From positions 1 to 41,205 of the forward strand of contig JAJYHY010000023.1 of NCBI GenBank assembly GCA_021784555.1: DNA of 41,205 bases, written 5' to 3'. The notes under the pieces were generated by a model. It worked only from the letters and a program-made list of their open reading frames with translations. It made no database searches and was not told the origin of the DNA. Each line of letters opens with the position of its first letter. The first letter of the stretch is position 1. Of the stretch, positions 17,218 through 24,996 are shown in pieces. The DNA is from a bacterium (GTDB taxonomy: Bacteria > Verrucomicrobiota > Verrucomicrobiia > Limisphaerales > UBA8199). Both the position numbers and the translations under genes were made by a program.

Positions 17218-17850
17218 ATGATCTCTAAAACCATAGCCGCGCTTACCGTTCTTATCATTGACGTCATATCTCATGGCGGGTATCTAGGGATAGTGGCGCT
17301 GATGGCAATCGAATCGGCTTGCATCCCGCTGCCGTCCGAAGTGATCATGCCCTTCTCTGGATATCTCGTTTACGTCGGAAGGTTCAATCTTTTCTGGGTC
17401 GCCACCTTCGGAGCGATTGGCTGCAATGTCGGCTCCCTGGTTGCTTACGAAATCGGCTGCCACGGCGGTCGTCCTTTGGTTGAGAAGTATGGGTCTTACA
17501 TTTGGCTCAGCCAGCGCGAACTTGACCTCGCGGAGCGTTTCTTCAGGCGTTTCGGAAGCTTGGCGGTGTTCTTCAGTCGGCTGCTTCCGGTTGTCCGCAC
17601 TTTCATCGCTCTGCCGGCGGGAGTGGCGCGCATGCCCCGGTTGCCGTTTCACATCTATACGTTTATCGGCTCGTGGCCTTGGTGCGTTGCTCTCGCCTGG
17701 GCTGGCCTAAGGCTCGGTGAAAAATGGGACACCGATCCGCGCCTCAGGATGTGGTTTCATCGTTTCGACGCTCTGATCGGCGCGTTAATCATCCTGGCGG
17801 TGGTCCTGTTGTTCTACAACCGCTGGCAGCATCGGATTAAGCGCTCCTAG
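17218..17850 (+). CDS. DedA/SNARE-associated family membrane protein
   Basis: A 210-residue inner-membrane protein of the DedA family, whose members recycle undecaprenyl phosphate or move phospholipids across the membrane. The diagnostic motifs are present: ESACIPLPSEVIMPFSGYL (membrane re-entrant with Glu and Pro residues) and FFSRLLPVVRTFIALPAGVARM with the conserved arginines. Four to five hydrophobic helices are seen. The ATG at 17218 directly follows an A/T-rich stretch. Nothing in the context ties it to the secretion operon that starts 151 bases downstream. Confidence 0.92.
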   Translation: MISKTIAALTVLIIDVISHGGYLGIVALMAIESACIPLPSEVIMPFSGYLVYVGRFNLFWVATFGAIGCNVGSLVAYEIGCHGGRPLVEKYGSYIWLSQRELDLAERFFRRFGSLAVFFSRLLPVVRTFIALPAGVARMPRLPFHIYTFIGSWPWCVALAWAGLRLGEKWDTDPRLRMWFHRFDALIGALIILAVVLLFYNRWQHRIKRS

Positions 17851-18001
17851 AAACTCACCCTGCGAGATTGCGCCGGAGCCGCCACGCCGAGTTGGAAGGT
17901 CATCACGTGAACGAGGAGCAGGTCTCACTGGGAGCTGCGAGCGTGAATAATTGTAACTCGCTGGCCGTCAGAAACGTCAGTAAGTTTTTGGTCTCTGGAT
18001 T

Positions 18002-18583
18002 ATGACATTTCGAACTGGTGGTTTTAGCTCAAAAAGGAGGCGGTCCGCGGTGCCAGCCGGCTTTACGCTGATTGAAATCCTCCTGGTTATCGTTATTATC
18101 ATGTTATTGGCCGGGGCGCTGGTCGCGTTTATTCTCCCGCAACAGGCCGGGGCGGAGAAGAACACCACCAAACTGTTGTTGATGCAGGTTCAGTCCGCAT
18201 TGGACACCTACCGGATGAATATTGGCCATTATCCAACCGAGGATGAGGGGGGACTGGGCGCGCTCCTGGTCAGGCCGCAATTTGCCAACGACGACAGCGG
18301 CCAACTGGCCGCGCGCTGGCAAGGGCCCTACGTCAAGCCGGGGACCAAACTGCTGGACGCCTGGGGCCACCAGATCGTGTATGAACCCCAGGATTCGTCC
18401 ACCATGGGTTCGACCGACCAGACCAACGCCCTGCCTTACGTTTTGTACTCGGACGGGCCGGATGGCCAGCCCAACACCGACGACGACATCAAGCTGGACA
18501 CCTCGACCGCACAGAATGCCGATTCGACCAGCGTTCTGGATGTAAACGGGAATAACAACAACGGGGCCAGCCCCCAGCAATAA
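18002..18583 (+). CDS. gspG: Type II secretion major pseudopilin GspG
   Basis: The main subunit of the periplasmic pseudopilus. The 193-residue protein has a 20-residue leader ending PAG, cleavage before FTLIEILLVIVI with Glu at +5, and a hydrophobic helix. The GspG globular signature follows in YPTEDEGGLGALL, then WQGPYVKPGTKLLDAWGHQIVYEP and the acidic calcium-site region DGPDGQPNTDDDIK. The last 30 residues are Asn/Ser/Asp-rich, longer than usual. First gene of the operon; the next begins 16 bases on. Confidence 0.95.
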   Translation: MTFRTGGFSSKRRRSAVPAGFTLIEILLVIVIIMLLAGALVAFILPQQAGAEKNTTKLLLMQVQSALDTYRMNIGHYPTEDEGGLGALLVRPQFANDDSGQLAARWQGPYVKPGTKLLDAWGHQIVYEPQDSSTMGSTDQTNALPYVLYSDGPDGQPNTDDDIKLDTSTAQNADSTSVLDVNGNNNNGASPQQ

Positions 18584-18599
18584 AGGACCTCTGCCGCCA

Positions 18600-19340
18600 A
18601 TGGCCTCCAGGCAAGCTCAACGCGGGTTTACTCTGCTCGAGCTGTTGCTCGTGTTGGTGTTGCTGCTGCTCTTTGCCGGCGTGGCGGTGGTGAGCCTCAC
18701 GCCATTACGCCAGGGCGCCGAGTTGAACGAAGGCGTTGGCCAGCTCGAGAGCATGCTGCGTTTCGCCCGGGCGGAGGCGGCCCAGGAAGGGCGCCGGTTC
18801 CAGGTCCAGTTCAGGACTGGCCCTTCGGCGGGGACGACCGGTTTGCCGGCCTCGTCGGTGCAGGTGAGTTGGGAGCCGCAGCCGCTGGCCCAGCCCGGCG
18901 TATTCGTGGCCGACGCGTCCACGGCGCCGTTGGCGGAGTCGATCAGCAACCTGCTCTACATTGAAAACGTGCGCCATATAGGAGGTTCCGGGCAAAGCAC
19001 AGCCTCGGCTAACACCAACACCGCCCCGACCGAGGCTCAGGAGGACGCGGCTCCAGGCGCCCCTCTCGATCCGGTCGATTCAACCAACGCGGAGACGTGG
19101 CCACCCATTAACTTCTATCCGGACGGCTCGTCCGATTCGGCCGAAATCATTGTGGCATCCAACGACACTTCGGACCCGCGGCGAATGTTGGTGCGTTGGG
19201 ACGGTGTGAGCGGCAGTGCCACCCATCAGGAGACGAGCTCGCAGACCTCGACGGAGAATGGAGACAATGCGCCATCGGCTGCCCAACCGCTGGAGCCGGC
19301 TTCGGTCGCCCGCAGCTCGATGGGACAAGGGGCGCCCTGA
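18600..19340 (+). CDS. gspH: Type II secretion minor pseudopilin GspH-like
   Basis: A 246-residue prepilin-like protein. The leader is only 9 residues (MASRQAQRG) and is followed by FTLLELLLVLVLLLLFAGVAV with Glu at +5. Next comes the GspH/FimT pattern LESMLRFARAEAAQEGRRFQVQF. Residues from about 130 on are rich in Thr/Ala/Asn/Pro/Asp and look disordered, with beta-like segments between (FYPDGSSDSAEIIV, RRMLVRWDG). The stop overlaps the gspI ATG as TGATG, indicating coupled translation. The name is by position and motif; the C-terminus is too diverged for certainty. Confidence 0.85.
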   Translation: MASRQAQRGFTLLELLLVLVLLLLFAGVAVVSLTPLRQGAELNEGVGQLESMLRFARAEAAQEGRRFQVQFRTGPSAGTTGLPASSVQVSWEPQPLAQPGVFVADASTAPLAESISNLLYIENVRHIGGSGQSTASANTNTAPTEAQEDAAPGAPLDPVDSTNAETWPPINFYPDGSSDSAEIIVASNDTSDPRRMLVRWDGVSGSATHQETSSQTSTENGDNAPSAAQPLEPASVARSSMGQGAP

Positions 19341-20023
19341 TGGTGAGCAGGCGGCAATGGGGTCAGTCCCACATGTTTTTGCGGAGATTTTTCCCGCAGG
19401 TAACTGCTCAGGCGCTGACAGGAGCGCGGACGCCCTCGGCCGCGTCCCGAGAGAGCCGCAGTCGCGGACGATGGCGTCCGCGCTCCTATGGCATGCGTCA
19501 GGCAGCTTGGCCTGAGGAGTTACCGCCGCAAGAACTGAGGACCGGGGCCTTTGCGAGCCGGCGCGGCGCGGTCCTGCTGGAGGTGCTTATAGCGCTGACG
19601 CTGTTTGTGTTTGCCGCCACCGTTATCGTCAGCAGTTTGAACTCGGGCGTGGAGCGTGTGGCGCGGCTGAAGGCTCAACTCCACGCTGAAGACTTGGCCG
19701 TCTCGGTGCTGTCGGAAGTCAAGCTGGGGATGCTGCCGATGGAATCGCAGGGGCCTGAACCCTTCAACGCTCCTTTCGATCAATGGACTTGGCAGGTTGA
19801 GGCCACCCCCTACGCCTACGGGTCGGGAGATGCTTCGGCTGATGTCTCCGCATTGCAACTGGTCACCGTCATTGTGAAGAACAACGAGAACACCGCCGCT
19901 CAGTGGTTGACCGAGATACTCTCTCCGCCCGGAGGCACTCAGGGGCTTGACTCACCCAGTGGGGTGGCCAACGATTCCTCCGAGTTGACGTCCGGGGCAG
20001 CCAACGGCGTTTTTGGTCCATGA
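19340..20023 (+). CDS. gspI: Type II secretion minor pseudopilin GspI, long leader
   Basis: A pseudopilin of 227 residues from the ATG at 19340, which overlaps the gspH stop. The cleavage motif is RRG before AVLLEVLIALTLFVFAATVIVSS, with Glu at +5. The mature part has the GspI pattern LKAQLHAEDLAVSVLSEVKLG and later WTWQVEATPY. The leader would be 76 residues, because a palindromic element (19420-19487) lies between the start and the cleavage site. An internal ATG at 19492 downstream of the element would give a 25-residue leader. It ends in an ATGA overlap with gspJ. Confidence 0.87.
   Translation: MVSRRQWGQSHMFLRRFFPQVTAQALTGARTPSAASRESRSRGRWRPRSYGMRQAAWPEELPPQELRTGAFASRRGAVLLEVLIALTLFVFAATVIVSSLNSGVERVARLKAQLHAEDLAVSVLSEVKLGMLPMESQGPEPFNAPFDQWTWQVEATPYAYGSGDASADVSALQLVTVIVKNNENTAAQWLTEILSPPGGTQGLDSPSGVANDSSELTSGAANGVFGP
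19420..19487. repeat. 15-bp perfect inverted repeat element inside gspI
   Basis: AGGAGCGCGGACGCC (19420-19434) pairs perfectly with GGCGTCCGCGCTCCT (19473-19487) across 38 bases. The left arm and what follows (GCGGACGCCCTCG) match the stem-loop between trmD and rplS. It sits in frame in the gspI leader. Confidence 0.85.
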
Positions 20024-21297
20024 GCTTGCCGTTCCAGGTTGTTGCTGAGCAGCCGACAGGTCACGCACGGGGCGAAGCGCCCTACTGCCGCCCGCATCTT
20101 CCATCCAGCAGGCATGAACGTGTGCGATTAGATCTGCCGGTCATTCCCCGGTCGAGGCGAAAGCGGCAGAGGACTGCCGCACTCCAAGACGCTGGCGCGA
20201 GGTTCGCGGGGCCCGCTACGTTTCCGCCAGGTTGTGGAGTGCGGCAGTCCTCTGCCGCTTTCGCCCTTTGCCCGCAATGGCTGCGCGCGACTTTTAATCG
20301 CACCCTCCACGAACCGTTGTCGGGCGGAGCGAAGCGCGGGGGGTTTACATTGCTGGAGGTGGTTCTGGCCTTGGGAATTGCCTTGGGCCTGCTGGCCGTG
20401 GTGCTCTTCTTTTATCAGCAAGCCGGGCGCTTGCGGGATGCCACCTTGACGGAAACCTCGCGGTTGGCGGCGATTCGGCTGACCATGGACCGTCTGGCCA
20501 CCCAGTTGCGCACCGCCTGTCCCCTTCCCGGCGCCTTTAGCGGCGGACCACAGGAGATCGAGTTTGTTCGCAACGGCGTGGCCGACCCGGGCGCATGGGC
20601 GGGAAGCACCAATGGGGATGTCGAGGCCTTTCCGCTCCTCCGCGTTCACTATTCGATGGTGTCCGCGAATGCCGCGGGTGGAGGCGGCGGATTACAGTGT
20701 GTGGAGGAACCCTGCGACTCCAGGACGACTCAGCCCTTGACCAATGAAGATAACTCTCAGCAACCCCTGACCGATACCAATTCGGAAATGGGCCTGGACA
20801 GCATGCTCGGCTCCAACACCCTGCTCGATTCGCCGGGCGGCACCGATTCCCTTGCGGGACTTGGGTTGGGGGACACCAACTCTCCTGACATCCAGGGGAA
20901 CGGCAACACAACGGCAGTAGCGAGCCTGACCACCAGCACGTCAACCGTCATTTCTGAGCTGCACTATTTCCGCCTTCGTTACTGGAATGGAACTGCATGG
21001 TTGAATTCCTGGACGGCGGGCAACTTGCCGGGAGGGGTTGAAGTAACTCTTGCCGCCGAGCCGCCGGCAACCGATGCCGGCGCCGACCTGTCATCGGACA
21101 CCGCCTCTGATGCGGGGCTGGACAGTGGGTCAGGGGCGTCGGATGCAAGCTCGGATCCCGCCGAGCCGCAGTTCTTTCGCCGCGTCATCGCGTTGCCGCT
21201 GGCGCAAGGAAGCGGCAATTCCGCTACCAACCAGACATCGGGCGCCAGCGGGAGCGATTTGGAGCCCGATGTCTCGGGACAGGAGGGGGGACCATGA
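20020..21297 (+). CDS. gspJ: Type II secretion minor pseudopilin GspJ, long leader
   Basis: A pseudopilin of 425 residues from the ATG at 20020, which shares ATGA with the gspI stop. Cleavage is expected after KRGG, before FTLLEVVLALGIALGLLAVVLFF with Glu at +5. The mature domain shows the GspJ pattern RLAAIRLTMDRLATQLRTACP. Two low-complexity Ser/Thr/Asn/Gly stretches (about 240-310 and 345-380) interrupt it, flanking strands such as LHYFRLRYWNGTAWLNSW. The leader is 108 residues because a 110-bp palindromic element is inserted in frame. A TTG at 20317 would give a short normal leader (SGGAKRG) but has no ribosome-binding site. Confidence 0.87.
   Translation: MSLPFQVVAEQPTGHARGEAPYCRPHLPSSRHERVRLDLPVIPRSRRKRQRTAALQDAGARFAGPATFPPGCGVRQSSAAFALCPQWLRATFNRTLHEPLSGGAKRGGFTLLEVVLALGIALGLLAVVLFFYQQAGRLRDATLTETSRLAAIRLTMDRLATQLRTACPLPGAFSGGPQEIEFVRNGVADPGAWAGSTNGDVEAFPLLRVHYSMVSANAAGGGGGLQCVEEPCDSRTTQPLTNEDNSQQPLTDTNSEMGLDSMLGSNTLLDSPGGTDSLAGLGLGDTNSPDIQGNGNTTAVASLTTSTSTVISELHYFRLRYWNGTAWLNSWTAGNLPGGVEVTLAAEPPATDAGADLSSDTASDAGLDSGSGASDASSDPAEPQFFRRVIALPLAQGSGNSATNQTSGASGSDLEPDVSGQEGGP
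20156..20265. repeat. 31-bp perfect inverted repeat element inside gspJ
   Basis: The arm at 20156-20186 (starting GGCGAAAGCGGCAG) is perfectly complementary to 20235-20265 (ending CTGCCGCTTTCGCC), with a 48-base loop that holds a further CTGGCG/CGCCAG pair. It lies wholly within the gspJ leader and keeps the reading frame open. Confidence 0.92.
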
Positions 21298-23114
21298 CGC
21301 ACTCAAGACACGTTGAAGGGAAGTCAAGTTTTGCCGCGCGTGCAAACAGGGGCGTAAGACACAATTCTTCGTTTCATTCGTTTTCTTGGTGTACAAAGAC
21401 GTCCCCACGAAATCAAACCGACCGATGGACTGGTGCCATGAGCCTTGTCCGGCGCGAACCGAGAGGTCCAAACGGGTTAACAGAAGAAAACAAAGGAAAC
21501 AAAGATAAGGCCCCCCATCGTGTATGTGAGGGTTCCCGAAGGAGCAGTCCGGGGCGCCGCCCGTTACATGGTTGTCCGGAGCCGCGGGGGTTTGTGCTGC
21601 TGACCGTTCTGGTGGTGATCATGCTCAGCTCCATGATTGCGGTGAGTCTGCTCTACTCGCTACGGGCGGATGTAGCGGCTCAGACCGCCGGAATTGAGCA
21701 GGAGCAAGGGTGGGCGGTGGCGATGAGCGGCATTGCCCGCGCGATGGCGGTGGCCCAGCAACCCGGGGAGGATGGGATGCCGACGTGGCAGGACAACCCG
21801 GCTGACTTGCAGAACCAGTTCGTGGTCAAGGACGGGGACGATCAATGGTATTTCACGGTCTATTCCGCCTCGGAGTCGCTGGGGGCGGAGCTGCGGTTCG
21901 GCTTGACGGATGAAGCAGGCAAGTTTTCCGTCTATCACACCGACCCGCAATGGCTGGCGCAACTGCCTCATCTCAACGCCCAACTCGTCCAGGCGCTACT
22001 GCAGGGTGTTCCCGCTACGAACAGTCTTGGCGGCGCCGATAGCTACGGCGGAGGCGATGGCGCCTTGGACACCGGCCCATTAGACGCCGCCCTGTCAGGC
22101 ACTGGCGCATCAGACTCCGCCCCATTGGATAATGGCGCAATCCCTGCCGGTCCGCAAGGCGCGCCGAGCGAGTCCACCAATAGTTCAGCCCCTTCAACCT
22201 CCCCCACGTTGGCGACATCCTCGGCCACGGGAGATGAAGCCGTCTCGCTGGATGCGTTGTTTGCCAACGCCGGGCTGAGTCCGCTCCTGCTTTATGGCGA
22301 GGACGTGAATTTCAACTTGCGGCTGGACCCGAACGAGGATGACGGCGACGCGTCCTGGCCGCCCGACGATGCCAACGGCCAATTAGACCTGGGCCTCCAG
22401 CAGTACCTGACCCTGGTGAGCTACGACCCGAATGTCGATTCGAGCGGCCACCCGCGCGTCAATATCAATGACCCCAAGGCCGACCTCTCCCAATGCGGGC
22501 TGCCGCGAGCTGCGCTGCGCTACATCGCCGCGTTGCGCCAAGCCGGCCGGCAGCTTGCTTCGGTGGCCGATTTGCTCGATGCGGAGGGCGATTTCACTAA
22601 CAGCGCGGGCCGGAAGGTGCATCTGGCGTCGGGGATCAACACGGACAACCTGGTGGCCTTGCTCGACCATTGCACGACGACCAACCAATCCCGCCTTGAG
22701 GGCTTGATCAACATCGATACCGCTCCGGCGGCCGTCCTGGCGGCCATTCCTGTCCTGGGCCAATCCCTGGCCGACAATATTGTCCTTGAGCGGATGGGCC
22801 TCAATGCCGAGGAGAGCCGCACCCCGGCCTGGTTGTGCCAGCGCGGCCTGCTCAATGCCGAGCAATTCAAGCAATTAGCGCCCTTCATTACAACGCGCAG
22901 TTGGCAATTCAGCTTCCACTGCGTAGCCTACGCGGTCCCTTCGGGCCGTTACCGCGTTCTCGCCGCCGTAATAGATGTCGCTGCCCACCCACCGCGCATT
23001 TTGGCGCTGCGGGATTTGACCCGCTTCGGCTTTCCCGTGCCGCTAGGAGTCCTTCAGGGCAACGGCCCGGACACAACCGCATCGGCTTCGAGCGCCGGAG
23101 GCGCGGGTTTTTGA
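21294..23114 (+). CDS. gspK: Type II secretion minor pseudopilin GspK, long leader
   Basis: The large tip pseudopilin, 606 residues from the ATG at 21294, which shares ATGA with the gspJ stop. The cleavage motif is PEPRG before FVLLTVLVVIMLSSMIAVSLLYSLR; position +5 is Thr, in keeping with GspK usually lacking the Glu. The GspK alpha domain and two-helix-hairpin region are visible in RLEGLINIDTAPAAVLAAIPVLG and later ESRTPAWLCQRGLL. A Gly/Asp/Ser/Ala-rich insert spans about 245-310. The leader is 99 residues and contains a dispersed 148-bp repeat; the only internal ATG (21438) is inside that repeat, so no short leader is possible. Confidence 0.9.
   Translation: MTHSRHVEGKSSFAARANRGVRHNSSFHSFSWCTKTSPRNQTDRWTGAMSLVRREPRGPNGLTEENKGNKDKAPHRVCEGSRRSSPGRRPLHGCPEPRGFVLLTVLVVIMLSSMIAVSLLYSLRADVAAQTAGIEQEQGWAVAMSGIARAMAVAQQPGEDGMPTWQDNPADLQNQFVVKDGDDQWYFTVYSASESLGAELRFGLTDEAGKFSVYHTDPQWLAQLPHLNAQLVQALLQGVPATNSLGGADSYGGGDGALDTGPLDAALSGTGASDSAPLDNGAIPAGPQGAPSESTNSSAPSTSPTLATSSATGDEAVSLDALFANAGLSPLLLYGEDVNFNLRLDPNEDDGDASWPPDDANGQLDLGLQQYLTLVSYDPNVDSSGHPRVNINDPKADLSQCGLPRAALRYIAALRQAGRQLASVADLLDAEGDFTNSAGRKVHLASGINTDNLVALLDHCTTTNQSRLEGLINIDTAPAAVLAAIPVLGQSLADNIVLERMGLNAEESRTPAWLCQRGLLNAEQFKQLAPFITTRSWQFSFHCVAYAVPSGRYRVLAAVIDVAAHPPRILALRDLTRFGFPVPLGVLQGNGPDTTASASSAGGAGF
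21363..21510 (+). repeat. Dispersed 148-bp element, copy 1 (in gspK)
   Basis: Begins AATTCTTCGTTTCATTCG and ends AGGAAACAAAGATAAGG; the ends form an imperfect inverted repeat of about 24 bases. A second copy lies in opposite orientation at 36431-36576, sharing long blocks such as TTCGTTTTCTTG and GTACAA.GACGT. It is preceded by GGGGCGTAAGACA at 21349-21361. Confidence 0.88.
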
Positions 23115-23121
23115 ATCAGTC

Positions 23122-24996
23122 ATGGCTTTGAGCATTCCCAATCCCTTAACCCAAATGATGAATCGGTGGGCCGCGGCGATGCCAGGTTCGCGGCGCAACC
23201 GGCGAACCAGTGTTACTGCGCTGGACGTCGAGGATGGCTGGTTGCATGTCCTCCAGGCGGTCGCGCGCGGCGGCCAGACGCGAATTGTCCGCCACGGCGC
23301 GGCGGCCCTGACTTTAAGAGAAGGAGCGTCAACCGAAGACGCCTCAGCACTGGGCGAGGCGGTGAGGCGCGCCCTGGAGCAATTGCGGTTCAAGCCGGGG
23401 CCGGTGATAATGGGTGTGCCGCGAGCGCAGGCAATGCTGCGGAGACTGGAATTGCCGCCCGCGAAGACACAGGCCGAAATTGCCTCGATGGTTTATCTCC
23501 AGGTCAATCGGGACCTGCCTTTTCGCCTGGAGGAGGCGCTGCTCGATTTCAAGGTCCTGCCCCAGTTCATTGAGCCCGCGCCGGCTGGGGCGACTCCGAC
23601 CGGCGCTGAAGCGGCCCCCAGGCCGGCGCCTTCCACCAACGTGCTGGCTGCGGTCGTTCGGCGCGAAACGGTGGAGTACTACCAGACCCTGGCCGGCGCC
23701 GCAGGTTTGAAGCTGACGGCGTTGGGCTTGCGGTCCGTGGCCGCGAGGCGCGTGCTGGAGTTCTGCCACCGCGAGGCGGCCGGCGGGTGCGCAGCCCTGG
23801 TATCAATTCGTAAAGGCGAAGTTGTTTTTGACGTGCTGCGGGACGGGGCCTTGGTGTTCAGCCGGGTGGGCGCCATAGCGGGGGAGGCAGTGCCAGAGGA
23901 TAGCGGAGAAGGCGGCCCGAGCGCGGCCCAGACCCAACCGGTGGTGCTGGAGGTGGTCCGAAGCCTGCACAGCTACGAAAGCGCCGAGGGACATCAGCGA
24001 GTGGCGCGATTCTTTGTGACGGGCACAACCGGAGCCGGAGCGAAGACCGCCGCTGCTCTGAGCCAGCGGTTTGGAGTTCCGGCGCAGGTACTGGACGCGG
24101 GCGCCGCGTTGGCCGAAGTGGAAGCGGACAAGGCGCATCTCGACGGGGCGCTGCCGGCCATCGGACTGGCACTGGAGGCGCTCGATCCCGCGGGGTTGTC
24201 ATTTGACTTTCTTAATCCGAAGAGGCCTCCCGTGCAGCGCGATTACCGCCGCGTGCGCGTCCTTGCCAGCGCGGCGGGGTCCGTGGCGCTGGTCATGGCG
24301 GTAGCCGGCTTGCGCGCGCATTGGCTGCATCAGCGGGAACGGCAGCGGGACACCGTAAAAGAGGAGGCGACGCTGGCCGCCCGGAACCTGGCTGCTTTTC
24401 GTGTCGTCCGGGCGGAGGCGCTGGCCCTAAGGGCCTGGCACGCGGGCAACCGGGATTGGCTGGACCAATTGGCGCTGCTCAGCGCGCTGCTGCCGCACAG
24501 CCGCGACTTATACGTGACCGCGCTTTCCACCAGCGCGCGCAACACCCTGAGCCTGGGTGTCCGGGCGCGCAGCAGCGAGATTGTAGATAGCGCCTGCAGT
24601 ACCTTGCGCACCGCGGGATACCAGGTCCGGCCACCCGCCATCACCCCCATCTCCGACCGTTACGGCTATGGCGTCCAAGCCAACCTCGAACTGGTGGCGC
24701 CAGCCAAGCTGACCAACGATTTAGACCATTTGCCGGTCGAATCACGCCCCCCGCCCCAGGCATCCCTTCCGCCTCAACCGGCTGGGCCGCAGGCACTCTC
24801 CGCGACGACCACGCCGCCCGCTCCGACCGCCTCGGCCGCGGTTGCTCCGGCGCCGCCGGCCCCGGCGGTCTCGAAGGATGCCCTTCAGCAGAAGCGGGCA
24901 CGCAGGCTGCTCCACGCTCGCCGCCCCGGTTCCGGTTTCCATCCAAACCAGCGCCGGCCTTGGCGGCGCCGCCAGAGAGGAGGCGCCCGTGAATAA
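23122..24996 (+). CDS. gspL: GspL-like inner-membrane protein (PilM-PilN fusion type)
   Basis: A 624-residue assembly-platform protein. Residues about 30-380 form an actin-like PilM/GspL cytoplasmic domain (TALDVEDGWLHVLQA, later VIMGVPRAQAMLRRLELP). One transmembrane helix lies near 385-402 (VLASAAGSVALVMAVAGLRA), followed by a periplasmic PilN/GspL-like domain to about 535 and a Pro/Ala-rich linker. In T2SS, GspL recruits the ATPase GspE and pairs with GspM. The last about 40 residues are strongly Arg-rich and look like out-of-frame sequence, while another frame across the same bases reads more naturally into gspM. The gene starts 7 bases after gspK and overlaps gspM by 8. Confidence 0.87.
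   Translation: MALSIPNPLTQMMNRWAAAMPGSRRNRRTSVTALDVEDGWLHVLQAVARGGQTRIVRHGAAALTLREGASTEDASALGEAVRRALEQLRFKPGPVIMGVPRAQAMLRRLELPPAKTQAEIASMVYLQVNRDLPFRLEEALLDFKVLPQFIEPAPAGATPTGAEAAPRPAPSTNVLAAVVRRETVEYYQTLAGAAGLKLTALGLRSVAARRVLEFCHREAAGGCAALVSIRKGEVVFDVLRDGALVFSRVGAIAGEAVPEDSGEGGPSAAQTQPVVLEVVRSLHSYESAEGHQRVARFFVTGTTGAGAKTAAALSQRFGVPAQVLDAGAALAEVEADKAHLDGALPAIGLALEALDPAGLSFDFLNPKRPPVQRDYRRVRVLASAAGSVALVMAVAGLRAHWLHQRERQRDTVKEEATLAARNLAAFRVVRAEALALRAWHAGNRDWLDQLALLSALLPHSRDLYVTALSTSARNTLSLGVRARSSEIVDSACSTLRTAGYQVRPPAITPISDRYGYGVQANLELVAPAKLTNDLDHLPVESRPPPQASLPPQPAGPQALSATTTPPAPTASAAVAPAPPAPAVSKDALQQKRARRLLHARRPGSGFHPNQRRPWRRRQRGGARE
24978..24983 (+). promoter_or_regulatory. Strong ribosome-binding site setting the gspM start
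   Basis: AGGAGG, 5 bases before the GTG at 24989. It is the clearest Shine-Dalgarno sequence in the operon and decides the gspM start over an upstream in-frame ATG at 24842. Confidence 0.75.
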
